The translations under genes were made by a program, and so were the position numbers. From assembly GCA_030704615.1 (NCBI GenBank), contig CM060733.1:29512001-29576000 (forward strand): a DNA stretch of 64,000 bases, read 5' to 3'. The notes below the pieces were generated by a model. It made no database searches. It had not been told where the DNA came from and saw nothing but the letters and a program-made list of their open reading frames with translations. Position 1 is the stretch's first letter. Every line of letters begins with the position of its first letter. Below are positions 32,943 through 43,400 of this stretch, one piece after another. This stretch comes from Takakia lepidozioides (Eukaryota; Streptophyta; Takakiopsida; Takakiales; Takakiaceae).

Positions 32943-33326
32943 ATGGCAGCTGCAACATCGGTTGCTCTATCCTCTGGAGTGCGAGTAACATCTCAGTGTA
33001 CAGCGCCAACGCCACTCAGTAATTGCATTCTGCGAACACATGGCTCTGGCTGCGAGACCCTTGCAACATCGGTTGCGGTGAAAGCCGGTGGGCGACCAAG
33101 GAGGAAGTCAAGTAGATCTGTCATGACTACTTCTCTTCAAGTCTATGGATCCGGGGACAAAAAGAATCTCAGAATTGGGGAGTCGAAGAAGATCCGCTCC
33201 TTGAAATCTGCGTCTACTGCTTATGTGAAGGGTCATGGGCATGAGGAGTTGCGAGCTTGGAAGGCAAATTCAACAAGGGACGGAGTCCGTAGAAATGCTG
33301 GCACGATTCTGCATAGGCTACACTAG
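32943..33326 (+). CDS. Possible orphan exon with plastid-transit-like N-terminus
   Basis: An ATG at 32943 starts a Ser/Thr/Ala-rich basic frame (MAAATSVALSSGVRVTSQ), typical of plastid transit peptides. It runs on through a basic Lys/Arg-rich region (KKNLRIGESKKIRSLKSAS) into the repeat block at about 33320. No downstream partner exon is seen on this strand. I do not recognise the protein. It may be a relic of a truncated gene or a chance frame. Confidence 0.25.
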   Translation: MAAATSVALSSGVRVTSQCTAPTPLSNCILRTHGSGCETLATSVAVKAGGRPRRKSSRSVMTTSLQVYGSGDKKNLRIGESKKIRSLKSASTAYVKGHGHEELRAWKANSTRDGVRRNAGTILHRLH

Positions 33327-33602
33327 AGATTGCACTTGGGCCTCGACATAGGAGACACGCTAGAATACATAGGATATTGCACTTGGTCTTAGATTTCAAT
33401 TCCTCATAAATGGGCCAACAGCACATGCTACCCTAGAGGTCGCACTTGGGTCTCGACATAGGAGACACACTTGGATACATAGAAGATTGCACTTGGGCTT
33501 GGATGGGCCTCGACATAAGAGATGCAGTGGCATACATAGAAGATCTTACACTTGGGCTTAATTGACATTGGACACTTGGGCCAACGACACATGCTACCCT
33601 GT
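33320..33602 (-). repeat. CCAAGTGCAATC-family repeats, opposite orientation
   Basis: Reverse-complement units of those at 29097-30420 (gattgcacttgggcctcgacataggag and variants) occur about five times. The block ends at ...gacacatgctaccc, which mirrors the gtagcccatgtgtgaag start at 29097. Confidence 0.78.
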
Positions 33603-35877
33603 CCTTTAAACTACATGGGTTCCTTTCTTGGTCCCTAGACCAATAATATCCACCATAATCAACCAATATCCAACCCTGTCATTCCTAACTTTCTTGGCCT
33701 CGTGTAGGGGAGAGGATCTCAGCATACCAATCCTACCCCCATAAGGTTCTTGCCAAAGTACCCTATAAAAGGTCCTTAGTCCTTACCATGCTGGCAAAGT
33801 ACCTTACGAATATCCACAATTTGCACTTACGGTAAAAGCCTTGCTGGTGTAGTCTGGGTGGGCTTTAAATAGCATAAAATCCCGTTACACCCTGGAGCCC
33901 ATGGGCTGGGGCCGTAATCTCAGATTATGGGCAAATAGGCAGGTAGTTTTTTTTTCACCGTGTCTACAATGTAGTTTTTACGTGAGGTAAAGTCCTGCAA
34001 CTCGGGCTTTACGCGATTTGTAAAAACCTGCTCTAGATTTTACTTTTTACTTTTTAGGCCATTTTGAAGCAGAACTCCCCAGGATGCACAAGTGGCATGG
34101 AACCACTCCTGCCATTGGGGGCGGGAGCATGGAACGGGCGGTTCCATTTCTGGAACCTCGTTGTCAGAGGGAGATTAGTGGAATGCAATCTTCCCTTGGA
34201 TGACACATCATCTAGGGTTGATGTGAAGCCAACTACTCAGAGGGTGGAAACCAGGTGAGCAAATTTTTACGCAGCAGAAAGTTCCTGCCCGCGGACTTTC
34301 CGCCGTTTGCGAGTATGCAATCTTCCCGCCCACCCCTGAAACGGTGGAAAGTCATCGGGCAGGAACTTTCCGCTATACTAGATTCCCACGCCCTAGGGCT
34401 CCCGCCCTGGGGGGCTATGGAATCTTGAATCGCATAAAGCCCTCGTTGCAGGACTTTACCTAATACAAAAATTCTTTACCCAGTCGAAGGGTCTCAAGAG
34501 AGACCCTTCTCCAGCCTGCAAAGCACTCCTCTATTTCTTTCTTTGTTATTTGCTGCCCAGAAAGTATGGATTATGCATGCATCTGGTGGGATGCCTACCA
34601 AGACGAAAAGTATGATGGTTCATTAATCCCTAAAGGACTAACCCCAATTTTTGGATCCACCCCTAAGAAAATGACCCTTCCCCACTAGATAATTTATATC
34701 TTAAGATTTCCTCAGGCCCTGTAAAACCGTTGTAATATGTTCCTACCTACCCCAGATATGACCACAAAAAGTGTGGTCCAAATCGAACCGTCGGATTCCC
34801 AGATAATAATGTTGCAAGTTGGGCCAAAAACAAATTTCCTATTTACAATGGGGTAAAAAACACAGCTTTTCTTATCGAATTTCCCAGCTGTGAAATTTTT
34901 CGTGACACAAACCATAATCTTGTACCCTGCCAGGTAAGACACCTGCCCTGAAAATTTCAGCTTTTTCTGACATGTCCTCACGTCGGCTGCTTTGTTTGGG
35001 GGATCAAATTTCCCAATTTCAAAGGGGCAAGCACAAAACCGTATTAGAAAATTCGGTGAAAAGATCTGAACCGTTGAATTGTCAATCGCTCAGGTTGTAC
35101 TGTAGTGGGCAGGTTTGTGTAAGCACAAAAAAACTTTCGCGCCAATCAGAGCTTCCCTTCACATGATGTTTTCCCCTGCCCATGACTTCTCCATGTGCAC
35201 CTATGTTTGCCTATACTTTTTTGGCCGGTAGCCCTAAGGTATGTGGCCTGCCAATGGGGGGCGCTTTAGGGTGGAGGGGCGCAATAAAGGGTGTTGGGAG
35301 ACGCGCCAACGTGCGCAAGGGGGGTGCGTGGAATTTCTCCCTAACCTAACCCTAGTTGACACGTAGGATGGAGGGCAGGTTAGTTGCCCAAAATGGGGTT
35401 GAAAACCACGAGTGTAGCAGACTCTAGGTGTCCCACGTGGCTGGGGCCAGGCCCAATGACAAATTGGGAAATGTCACCTCATAGCTGATGCGATTACCTA
35501 TCCAATGAGCCTAAACATGCCCAAATTAGGCTTAACCCCAATGATAACCAGACACTTTTCTAAACCTAACCGACCCTTCGTCCTTTAGGGGTTAAGGCAA
35601 GACTACCACTCACCCCATTCACCAAATGGCTCACCAAAATTTACAAATCACATGTAGAGAGGAAGGCACTGTCCCGAGGTACTTCCACGGTTTGAGGTTT
35701 GCAATAAAAATCAAACATGGATGATAACCTACTATTATCAGCCCATGGCCGGGGTTTAAAAAAAATTCTTCAACCATTTTTTAAGAGCGTCATGTCCATG
35801 TAAAATTTATGCAAAATTATCAAAGTCATGTGGAATACTAACTAACTAAATCAGAATATTATCTAATCACTAACTAA
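33603..35877. other. Unclassified intergenic DNA
   Basis: No gene or assignable element. It contains GC-rich local inverted sequences (for example around 34265-34385, sharing gaactttccgc/gcggactttccgcc motifs) and several ggggttaaccc-like stretches. It is probably decayed repeat. Confidence 0.4.
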
Positions 35878-35889
35878 TTCTAATACTAA

Positions 35890-36075
35890 GACAACCAGCA
35901 TGTAGCCGAGTGGGAATGGGCACAGGCACATACTACGTTGGATGTGGTTGTGGGTTCAAACCACGGTCTGGTGTGTCATGAAGGTGTCCACCTTTCTAGC
36001 GGAAGGCAAGGCAGTAGCCCTTCGAGGTGAAGTGACTCCATAAGTTATGCTTCCTGCGGGAGGCGTCATACTTTT
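35890..36075 (+). mobile_element. tRNA-derived SINE, copy 3
   Basis: Box A-like tgtagccgagtgggaatgggc at 35901-35921 and box B GGTTCAAACC at 35953-35962. The body is as in the other copies and ends in aggcgtcatac plus a T-run. A perfect 12-bp target duplication ttctaatactaa lies at 35878-35889 and 36076-36087. This is the cleanest copy and defines a unit of about 186 bp. Confidence 0.93.
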
Positions 36076-36087
36076 TTCTAATACTAA

Positions 36088-37199
36088 TGTACTTATTTAG
36101 GTGGCTAGAGTTGTGAAGTTGGTTAGTATTCTCAAGTACTTTAAGTATTGTATTTTTAAGGTATGGTGTGTAAATTTGGACAACACTCAAAGTATATTTG
36201 AGAGTAGCGCACAACGTGTGCACTAAGTGTCATGGAAGGTGGTGGCAAAAAGCAACATGTCCAACCTCTTCATATTATATGTGAGAAATCTAGTTTTTTC
36301 TAGCCCTCATAAGTATCAATACAATACCACCAAAGCCTTATCCCAGGGTCTGGGTCTGAGCATCAATATCATCTCAGCACTTAACCAGCGGGTAGGTTAT
36401 GAACTTGGTATTGTCCAACAACGGCTATATAAATCTTCTGGTCCACAAGGAGCTCAATGACTTTCGCTGGTTTCCTTCTAGAAGAAACCGGCACACCAGA
36501 GAATTCATGGCACTGTTAATGAGTGGCCGAAGAATATCAATGGATTATGAGTTACAGTGATCCTCCTTTTTAACCCACATGATCAGGCACTAGAGCACAT
36601 AATTTCTTGGTGAAACAGCTGTATCATTAGAGGGGTATGACAATTTGGGAGATCATCATGATTGAACTGAGTGGGGTCTAAAACACCGGTGAAGGAATCT
36701 GGATGCATCTGAGAGACCTTGACTCACAGCACTGTATGGGGTGATTGAACACTAGTGGGATGCTGGTGGTAACAGTTCTGATGCCTTAGTGTTGCCATTT
36801 GAAGTGATGACGTGCCAAAATGGCCTATCGAGCACATACCTGTGGGTTGATATTACACCAGAATGTGGACAGTAGAGGATCTTACTGAGATTATGAAGCA
36901 TTTAGACACGGTGTTGTTTTCCCGCCCAGCGAAATGGTGTCTGAACTTACTGATGGGGTGGCTTTTAGTGGGTGATGGGTTACAGTGACCCTCATTCTTA
37001 CCTCCCACCTGCTGTTGCAACCATTTCTTGCATCGGGGTTGAAAGTACACGGACCAATGTCTTCTACCTCTTTCTCACACACTGGCTGGGATGCAGTGTC
37101 TTCAGGCCCAGAAGCAAATTTAGAAGCTTCTCTAAGTTTGCTAGTGCATAGCCATGTTCGGAAACGTGAAAACTTGAGACCTGGCACAGCACATGTGCC
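36088..37199. other. Intergenic region 3' of the PPR pseudogene
   Basis: No gene recognised. It may include the decayed DYW end of the pseudogene, but I cannot align it. Confidence 0.4.
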
Positions 37200-39117
37200 A
37201 GGCCCATAACCGACCTCTTTTCATCCACCAGTGACCAAGACAAACTCATAAATTTCCTCAATTTGCAGATATGTCTGTTGTCCATTGTTTCCTCAACTTT
37301 GCCTTATCCTCCACCTACCAGCTGCAGCATCAGATGTTCAAAAGAAGCACACAAGTTGCAGCATGATGTGGTTCACTGGTGACAATTTTTTTGCCGCACG
37401 TTCCGCTACCTTGACATTGCCATGAGCTCTACAGGCACCAAGCAAGGCCCTCCACACCCTGGTATCTGGTTGTATTGGCATTCTGTTAATAAAGTCCTCT
37501 GCCTCATCTAATCACCCTGCATGGCCAAGAAGGTCCACCATGCAGCAAAAATGCTCCAATGTAGGAGTGAAGCCATGAGATTGGCTTATGGAATCAAAGT
37601 AGTGGCGGCCTTCATCCAATAGGCCCATATGGCTACATGCAGAAAGAAGTGATAGGAAGGTGATACTATTTGGCTTCAAGCCTTCCTGTTGCATTTTATC
37701 ATATAATTGTAGGGCCTCCCGACCGCAACCATGCTGGGCACACCCTGCCATCATTGCACTCCACGAAACTAGATCTCGTTGAGCCATATTGTCAAACACT
37801 TGACGTGCATCCTTCATGCTCCCACATTTGGCATACATGTCAACAAGGGCAGTCTCCAAATTGATATATGGTACGATTCCAGCTTTGATGATGTCAGCAT
37901 GGACCTCTTTTCCCTTCTCCAGAGCTCTAGGCTGGCACATGCACAAAGGACACAAACGAACGTGACCCTGTCAGGCATCACCCCTTCCCGTTGCATTTGC
38001 TCATAGATCTCCAAAGCCTCCCTACCCCATCCATGCTGAGCATATCCTGCAATCATAGCACTCAATGAGACAACAACCCGTTTAGGCATATTGTCAAACA
38101 CTTGACGTGCATCCTTCATGCTCCCGCACTTGGCATACATGTCAACAAGGGTGTTCTCCAAATTAATATATGACCCAATTCCAGCTTTGATGATTTCAGC
38201 ATGGCAAAAATGATTCCTAGGCTGGCACACGCATTTAGAACACCAATGAATGTAACTCTGTCTGCCGTCACCCCTTCCTGCTGCATTTGGTCATATATTT
38301 CCAAAGCCTCCCTACCACATCCACACTGAGCATATCCTCCAATCATTGCACTCCATGAGACCACATCTTGTTGAGCCATACTGTTGAACACTTGTTGGGC
38401 ATCATCATGCTCCCACATTTGGCATACATATTCACAAGGGCAGTCTCCAAATTAATTTATGGCTTCATTCCGGCTTTAATGATGTCAGCATGGACACTCT
38501 TGCCCCTTTCCAGGGCTCCTAGGCTGGCACAGGCATTGAGAATGCAAATGAATGTGACCTTGTCAGGCATCACCCCTTCCCATTGCATTTGTTTAAATAC
38601 TTTGAAAGCCTCCTCAGCATGCCCATGCTTGGCATATCCTGCGATAATCATAGTCCATGTAAACATATCTCGTTCAGACATTCTGTCAAGCACTTGGCGT
38701 GCATCCACCATGCTCCCGCACTTGGTGTACATGTTTATTAGGGTGTTGAGTAGAAAGATATTTGGCTTGAATCCACTTTTGATGATGTGGGTGTGCAACT
38801 GTTTTCCCTCTGCTAGGCCTTTTGTCTTGATGCACTCCTGCAAGAGACAAAGCTAGGTATTGGAATCTGCCTGAATGCCTTGCTGGTTCAAAATGTGCAG
38901 CACCTCTTTCACTCGTCCAGCCTTACACAAGGACCGAACATTCCCAATGGCGTTGAAAGAGTTCTTACTGACCCCCTCCTTTGGTCTTCTTTTGAAAGCT
39001 GTGGTGATGGGGGAGGTGCTACAACAGCCACCAGTCTGATGTCCAAGAAACACCTGCGTCTAATTCAAGCCTGCAATCCTGCAAGACCAACCTTTACACT
39101 CAAACTCCCAGACCATC
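37200..39117 (-). pseudogene. DYW-type PPR pseudogene
   Basis: Read on the minus strand from about 39117, the sequence is collinear with the intact gene at 9256-11931. It starts RIAGLN, then VRSLCKAGRVKEVLHILNQ and LLQECIKTKGLAEGKQLHTH, followed by PLS repeats (NTLINMYTKCGSMVDARQV). A stop falls after QADSNT near 38853. Further breaks lie near 38457, 38420, 38116 and 37814. The E region is degraded (RAHGNVKVAERAAKKL, then KEVGYGPG near 37200) and no DYW motif is recognisable. A LINE (39130-41991) sits in the N-terminal region. It is a dead paralogue in opposite orientation, 26 kb from the intact gene. Confidence 0.9.
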
Positions 39118-39132
39118 TCTCAAAAGCTCGCC

Positions 39133-39565
39133 ACTTCCTGGTTTGGACTGAGATCAAAAGGTGTTTTCCCACCACCAAGAGATCTGTGAAACGTTCGATT
39201 CGGAAGTGGCGCATAGAAAAATTCCACAATGAGGAGGTCAAGGCTGAGTACGTCCAGGCCTTGCAAGAGGCTCTCCCTCATTTTGTCCAATCGCTCCAAG
39301 AACTTCAGTCACGCTCTGTTAACGCAAGAAATGAAGTCGAAAGAGCAGTGGACTCTTGGGAGAGTTTCGTTTCCTCCGTGGCTGACAAGATCATTGGGAG
39401 GAAACTAATTGTCTGCGGTAGAGCAGTTAATTGGTGGACTAATGAGATTAAACTCAAGATAGCTGAGAGACGAGCCCTCTATAAAGAGTGCTGCAATTTG
39501 GAAACCAACAGAGAATTGTGGGCGAGGTACTACCAGCTCCGTAAAAGATATCAATCAGCTTGTTA
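39133..39565 (+). pseudogene. LINE endonuclease end and linker region
   Basis: An open frame continues from the truncated endonuclease end into the linker (KWRIEKFHNEEVKAEYVQAL). It stops at a TAG after KRYQSAC at 39563-39565; the downstream frame resumes before 39649. In the intact element this would be one protein with the reverse transcriptase. Confidence 0.8.
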
Positions 39566-39648
39566 GGTCTCAGAAGAAATTATACTGGGACAAGTTATAC
39601 AGTGAAATAAACTCAAACCACCATGGTGGTAATGACAAGAAATTCTGG

Positions 39649-41985
39649 TTGGCCCTTCAACGTTTGTACAAACCAAAAAACGGTCAGCAAGTACAAGCGC
39701 TGAAGACTACTGAAGGTGCAGTGGTGACTTCATCGGTTGACATTGTCAAAACCTTTGAAACTCACTACAGTATCCTTGGCAGAACTTCTAGGTCTAACAG
39801 TGAGGGGTCTTCTGCTGAATGGAGGGACACAGTTGGAAAAACTGTTCCTATGATTCAAAACAGCCCTGATGAACTGGAGTATATTTCAATGGCTTATAAT
39901 GCTCCCATTAGTTCTTCTGAGATTGTGGAAGTAATTGAACATTTAAATGGATATAAAGCTGGTGGACCTGATGGTATTGTCAACGAGCTTATCAAGCACG
40001 GTGGCGATCCCATGATAGAGGCCCTAGTTCTCCTCTTTAACCTTATCTGGAAGACTGAAATGATCCCCTTTCGCTGGCGACAGGGGGTCATTGTCAATCT
40101 ATACAAGAAGGGTGACAGAGAAGAACCGGGGAACTACCGTGGCATCACGCTCCTCAATGCTGTTGGCAAGACATTCTGCAGAGTTATAAGTACTCGTCTC
40201 GAGGTTGATCTGGAGTCCAGAGGTTGTTTCCACGAAGGCCAAGCTGGCTTTCGGCGAAACAGGGGCTGTGTGGATCATATCTTCACTCTACGCCAGATTA
40301 TCCAGGGAAGGAAAAAAGAAGGGAAACCCACTTATGTCTTTTTCCTGGATGTCAAAAAGGCTTATGACACAGTGTGGAGGGATGGCCTATGGTTCCGCCT
40401 CTGGTCTTGTGGGATCAAGGGAAAGATGTGGAGTGTTGTCCACAACTTGTATGCTCACACCAAAAGCTGTGTCACTGTTAACGGACAGAAGTCCAACTTC
40501 TTTGACATAGACCAAGGTGTAGCTCAAGGATGTACTCTCTCCCCTCTGCTCTTCAATGTTTTCATCAATCAACTCCTCGAGGATGTGGAAAGTGAGGGAT
40601 TTGGGTTAAGGGTGGGTGATACCACCATACCAGCCCTTATGTTTGCGGATGACTTCGCAGGCATAGGGGAGACTCCAACCAATCTCCAGGAGTTGATTGA
40701 TTGCGCGAAGAGATACTTTGATCTTTGGGGGCTAGAGGCTAATGTCAGCAAATGTGCAGTGGTAGCATTCAACGACAGAGGAGAGGGAGGAAGTGATCTT
40801 AAGTGGCAGTGGGGTAGCCAAGAGATCCCGGTCCTCCCTTCCTACACTTACCTGGGCGTTGAGTTCTCCTCCAATTGTAATTGGGATGCACATATCTGGA
40901 AAGTTGTTCAAACTGGCAAGGGCAAAACTCTGGGGCTCACTAAATTTTTCCACTGCAGAGGGGTCAACTCTGAGGTTAAGAAAACCATGCTTTCTCGCGT
41001 TATTAGACCTGCCTTGGAGTACGGATCTGCTATATGGGTTGATAACTCCAACCAGGCTAAGTCTCTAGAATCCATTCAAGTGGGGGTGCTTAAGGAGTGT
41101 ATGTCAGCATGCTCCAAAACAGCCAATGTGGCTGTTCGGGGTGAGTTTGGCATTCCGTCCTTAAGCTCCCAACGAGATGAATTCAAGGTCAGATGGTGGG
41201 GTCAGCTGCAACATATGCCCAACACCAGATATCCTAAATTAATCGACTCTATATCTTGGAAACAGGACCGCCCTGTCAAACAGGCTAAGTCCTGGCAGAA
41301 GAGAGTAGAAGAGATCCTCAAGGACCTGGACCTGGATCCGCAAGTCTTGACCCTGCTGGATAAATCTGACTTAGAGGCTGTAGTGTCCTCAGCCATGTCT
41401 GTTGCCATGAGATTGTCTGATGAAAATGAAGTTAGGCAGAAAACTTCCCTGAACTTGTTTCCAGTCTGTGACATGGGGGAGGACATCTTGGATGACCTCA
41501 AGGGTCTACCCACTCTCGGCACTAGACTGAAATTTAAACTCAGGGCAGGAAGCCTTCCTTTGAACAGCAAACAGAAGCAGAGAGGAAAGGGAGAGTGCAA
41601 TTGCCCGTTGTGTGGGCAATCTGAAGACAGTATTCATTTTCTGATACACTGTCCGGGGTTCTCTCACCAAAGAGACGCTCTCTTCAAATCTATTAAGGGA
41701 ATTGTGCCTGTACCCCTGTTTACCAACTTTGAAAGTCTCGAGGCTGAGCCAAAAGCCCAGGCCCTCCTGAGGCCTAGTTTTTGGGCAAATCACACACAGC
41801 AGATTGATGCTTGTGTGAAGGGATTTCTAGAAGATATCTGGAAAACCCGGATTAATTCTTTATATGGAGGTAAGTCTTACTACCAACGTCAGCCCCTGAC
41901 AGAGGTAGGTTCTGTCCCTTTTGTTCCCGCTCAAACTGGGCGCGGGGTCAATGGCCACAAGGCTACGGCAAACAACGTCTTATGA
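39649..41985 (+). CDS. LINE reverse transcriptase, nearly intact frame
   Basis: About 778 residues are uninterrupted; the frame starts within the polyprotein, not at a true initiator. RT motifs in order are GGPDGIVNELIKHG, NYRGITLLNAVGKTF, FFLDVKKAYDTVWRDGL (catalytic Asp), GVAQGCTLSPLLFNVFIN and LMFADDFAGIG (catalytic Asp-Asp). A C-terminal Cys/His segment CPLCGQSEDSIHFLIHC follows, typical of non-LTR elements. There is no RNase H domain. The frame is intact although the copy is 5'-truncated, so the insertion is younger than copy A. It cannot transpose on its own because the endonuclease and promoter are missing. Confidence 0.9.
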   Translation: MALQRLYKPKNGQQVQALKTTEGAVVTSSVDIVKTFETHYSILGRTSRSNSEGSSAEWRDTVGKTVPMIQNSPDELEYISMAYNAPISSSEIVEVIEHLNGYKAGGPDGIVNELIKHGGDPMIEALVLLFNLIWKTEMIPFRWRQGVIVNLYKKGDREEPGNYRGITLLNAVGKTFCRVISTRLEVDLESRGCFHEGQAGFRRNRGCVDHIFTLRQIIQGRKKEGKPTYVFFLDVKKAYDTVWRDGLWFRLWSCGIKGKMWSVVHNLYAHTKSCVTVNGQKSNFFDIDQGVAQGCTLSPLLFNVFINQLLEDVESEGFGLRVGDTTIPALMFADDFAGIGETPTNLQELIDCAKRYFDLWGLEANVSKCAVVAFNDRGEGGSDLKWQWGSQEIPVLPSYTYLGVEFSSNCNWDAHIWKVVQTGKGKTLGLTKFFHCRGVNSEVKKTMLSRVIRPALEYGSAIWVDNSNQAKSLESIQVGVLKECMSACSKTANVAVRGEFGIPSLSSQRDEFKVRWWGQLQHMPNTRYPKLIDSISWKQDRPVKQAKSWQKRVEEILKDLDLDPQVLTLLDKSDLEAVVSSAMSVAMRLSDENEVRQKTSLNLFPVCDMGEDILDDLKGLPTLGTRLKFKLRAGSLPLNSKQKQRGKGECNCPLCGQSEDSIHFLIHCPGFSHQRDALFKSIKGIVPVPLFTNFESLEAEPKAQALLRPSFWANHTQQIDACVKGFLEDIWKTRINSLYGGKSYYQRQPLTEVGSVPFVPAQTGRGVNGHKATANNVL

Positions 41986-42002
41986 GTACAATCTCAAAGC
42001 TC

Positions 42003-43400
42003 CTAGACATTTAGAAGACGAGTTGGAGCCCTTGGAACCCGACTAATACTGACCTGGAGCTCCAAGGGGTAAATCCAAATTTAAATCACCAACAGATTAA
42101 GCTCGACCTTGTGTTATGGCAGCTAGCTCCGCTATCAACAAAGGAGGGTTCGACCAACTTTCCATTCAAAGGACTCTCTTTGTGCGCTTTTGCTGGAAGT
42201 CTGATGATTTTGGCAATTTATGTGAGAACAACCAGTGGCAGCTGAGAAGCCATAGCTTCGAGTACAGCCTCAAGCACACCCTCGCATACACCCCTCTACA
42301 ACCACAAAAGCTCCAAAGATCAAATGGAGAATTTCCTTGAACAACGTACTTATAGCAAGAGTAAGTTCTTTGGCCGTCAGGAGTATTTGCAAAATTGGCC
42401 ACAAGTGCTCCTTATCAAACTCCGTCTTAAATGAAAAGGCCTCAGCAGACAAAGGTGTCGATTACATTCTCGTTGACCGCCATGTTAACTTCTTTGAGTA
42501 CAATGAGCGTCATGTTAGGTGCCATTAGCCAAAGAAAATATGAAACCCCGATCACTCGGATGCACGGATTTTAGAGACCCACCAAAAGACACATAGAGAT
42601 GCATGTCCATACCTTTCTTGGGTCTTCCTGGAGGCTGGGAAGGTGTACTAAGATTGCAGGAAAAGGTCTCGGGCCCGAATTCGGCAAGCTGGACATCATA
42701 AATCTCCGCTCCATAACCTCCCCCGATAATCTCTTGCACGATGCGAAACGCACCCATTCACCGCAAAGGATTGACATTGGCTTGGTGCTTGTCGAGGAGA
42801 GCTCCAAAGCAGGGTGCCATCCCTGCTCTGCTCTGTGAGAGCGCACCGGAGAGCGCAGCACAAACCCAGATTGGTCTTACCTCCCTGCAGGTTGTGCAAT
42901 GAGGTGGAATTCCAAATATAATCTCGTATTACATACAGATCAGTGCACCCCCGCCCATCACTGTTAGTGACTTACCAAGTTAAGTTCGTTACCTCTCAGT
43001 CTCGCTCTATGAACGCAGCTCATGTGCACTCGTTCTGGCTCCACATGCTCTCTTCCACTTGCTATGGCGGACATCAACTCGTAAGTTAAATTGCCCCTGG
43101 CACCAGAACTTTCAATTTCAAACATTCCTCGGTGATCTGTTTCTCACTTTCTGATCTCGTTGGACCGCGAAGTGGAGATGAACAGAAGATCCGCGCGCTT
43201 TCATTGTCAGGTATGTATTTGTGACGAACTGAGGCTGCCACATCAACCCTTACGTGTGCAGATAGGATATCTTTATCTGACCAATGGGCTACGGCTCAAG
43301 GAACTAATGGCTAAACTTGGATTCAGTGATGAGAGCAGAGCCAGATCCACTTGAAGCTTTCATGGAGTGGCCCCAATCTTCCATCTTATGCTTCTAGATT
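42003..43400. other. Intergenic region with one possible exon
   Basis: The first part is the displaced upstream flank of the PPR pseudogene. A minus-strand frame at about 42822-42620 reads MAPCFGALLDKHQANVNPLR, a TGA, then MGAFRIVQEIIGGGYGAEIY. It ends at a possible donor (AAG|GTATGG). I do not recognise it; it may be a pseudogene exon. Confidence 0.35.

Larger units (their letters stand above)
39130..41991 (+). mobile_element. Non-LTR retrotransposon (LINE), copy B, 5'-truncated
   Basis: The copy begins in the last residues of the endonuclease domain (HFLVWTEIKRC) and continues through the linker and reverse transcriptase to the 3' end ...cttatgagtaca. An imperfect target duplication flanks it: tctcaaaagctc (39118-39129) and tctcaaagctc (41992-42002). 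No poly(A) tail is evident. It is inserted antisense in the 5' part of the PPR pseudogene. Confidence 0.9.
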
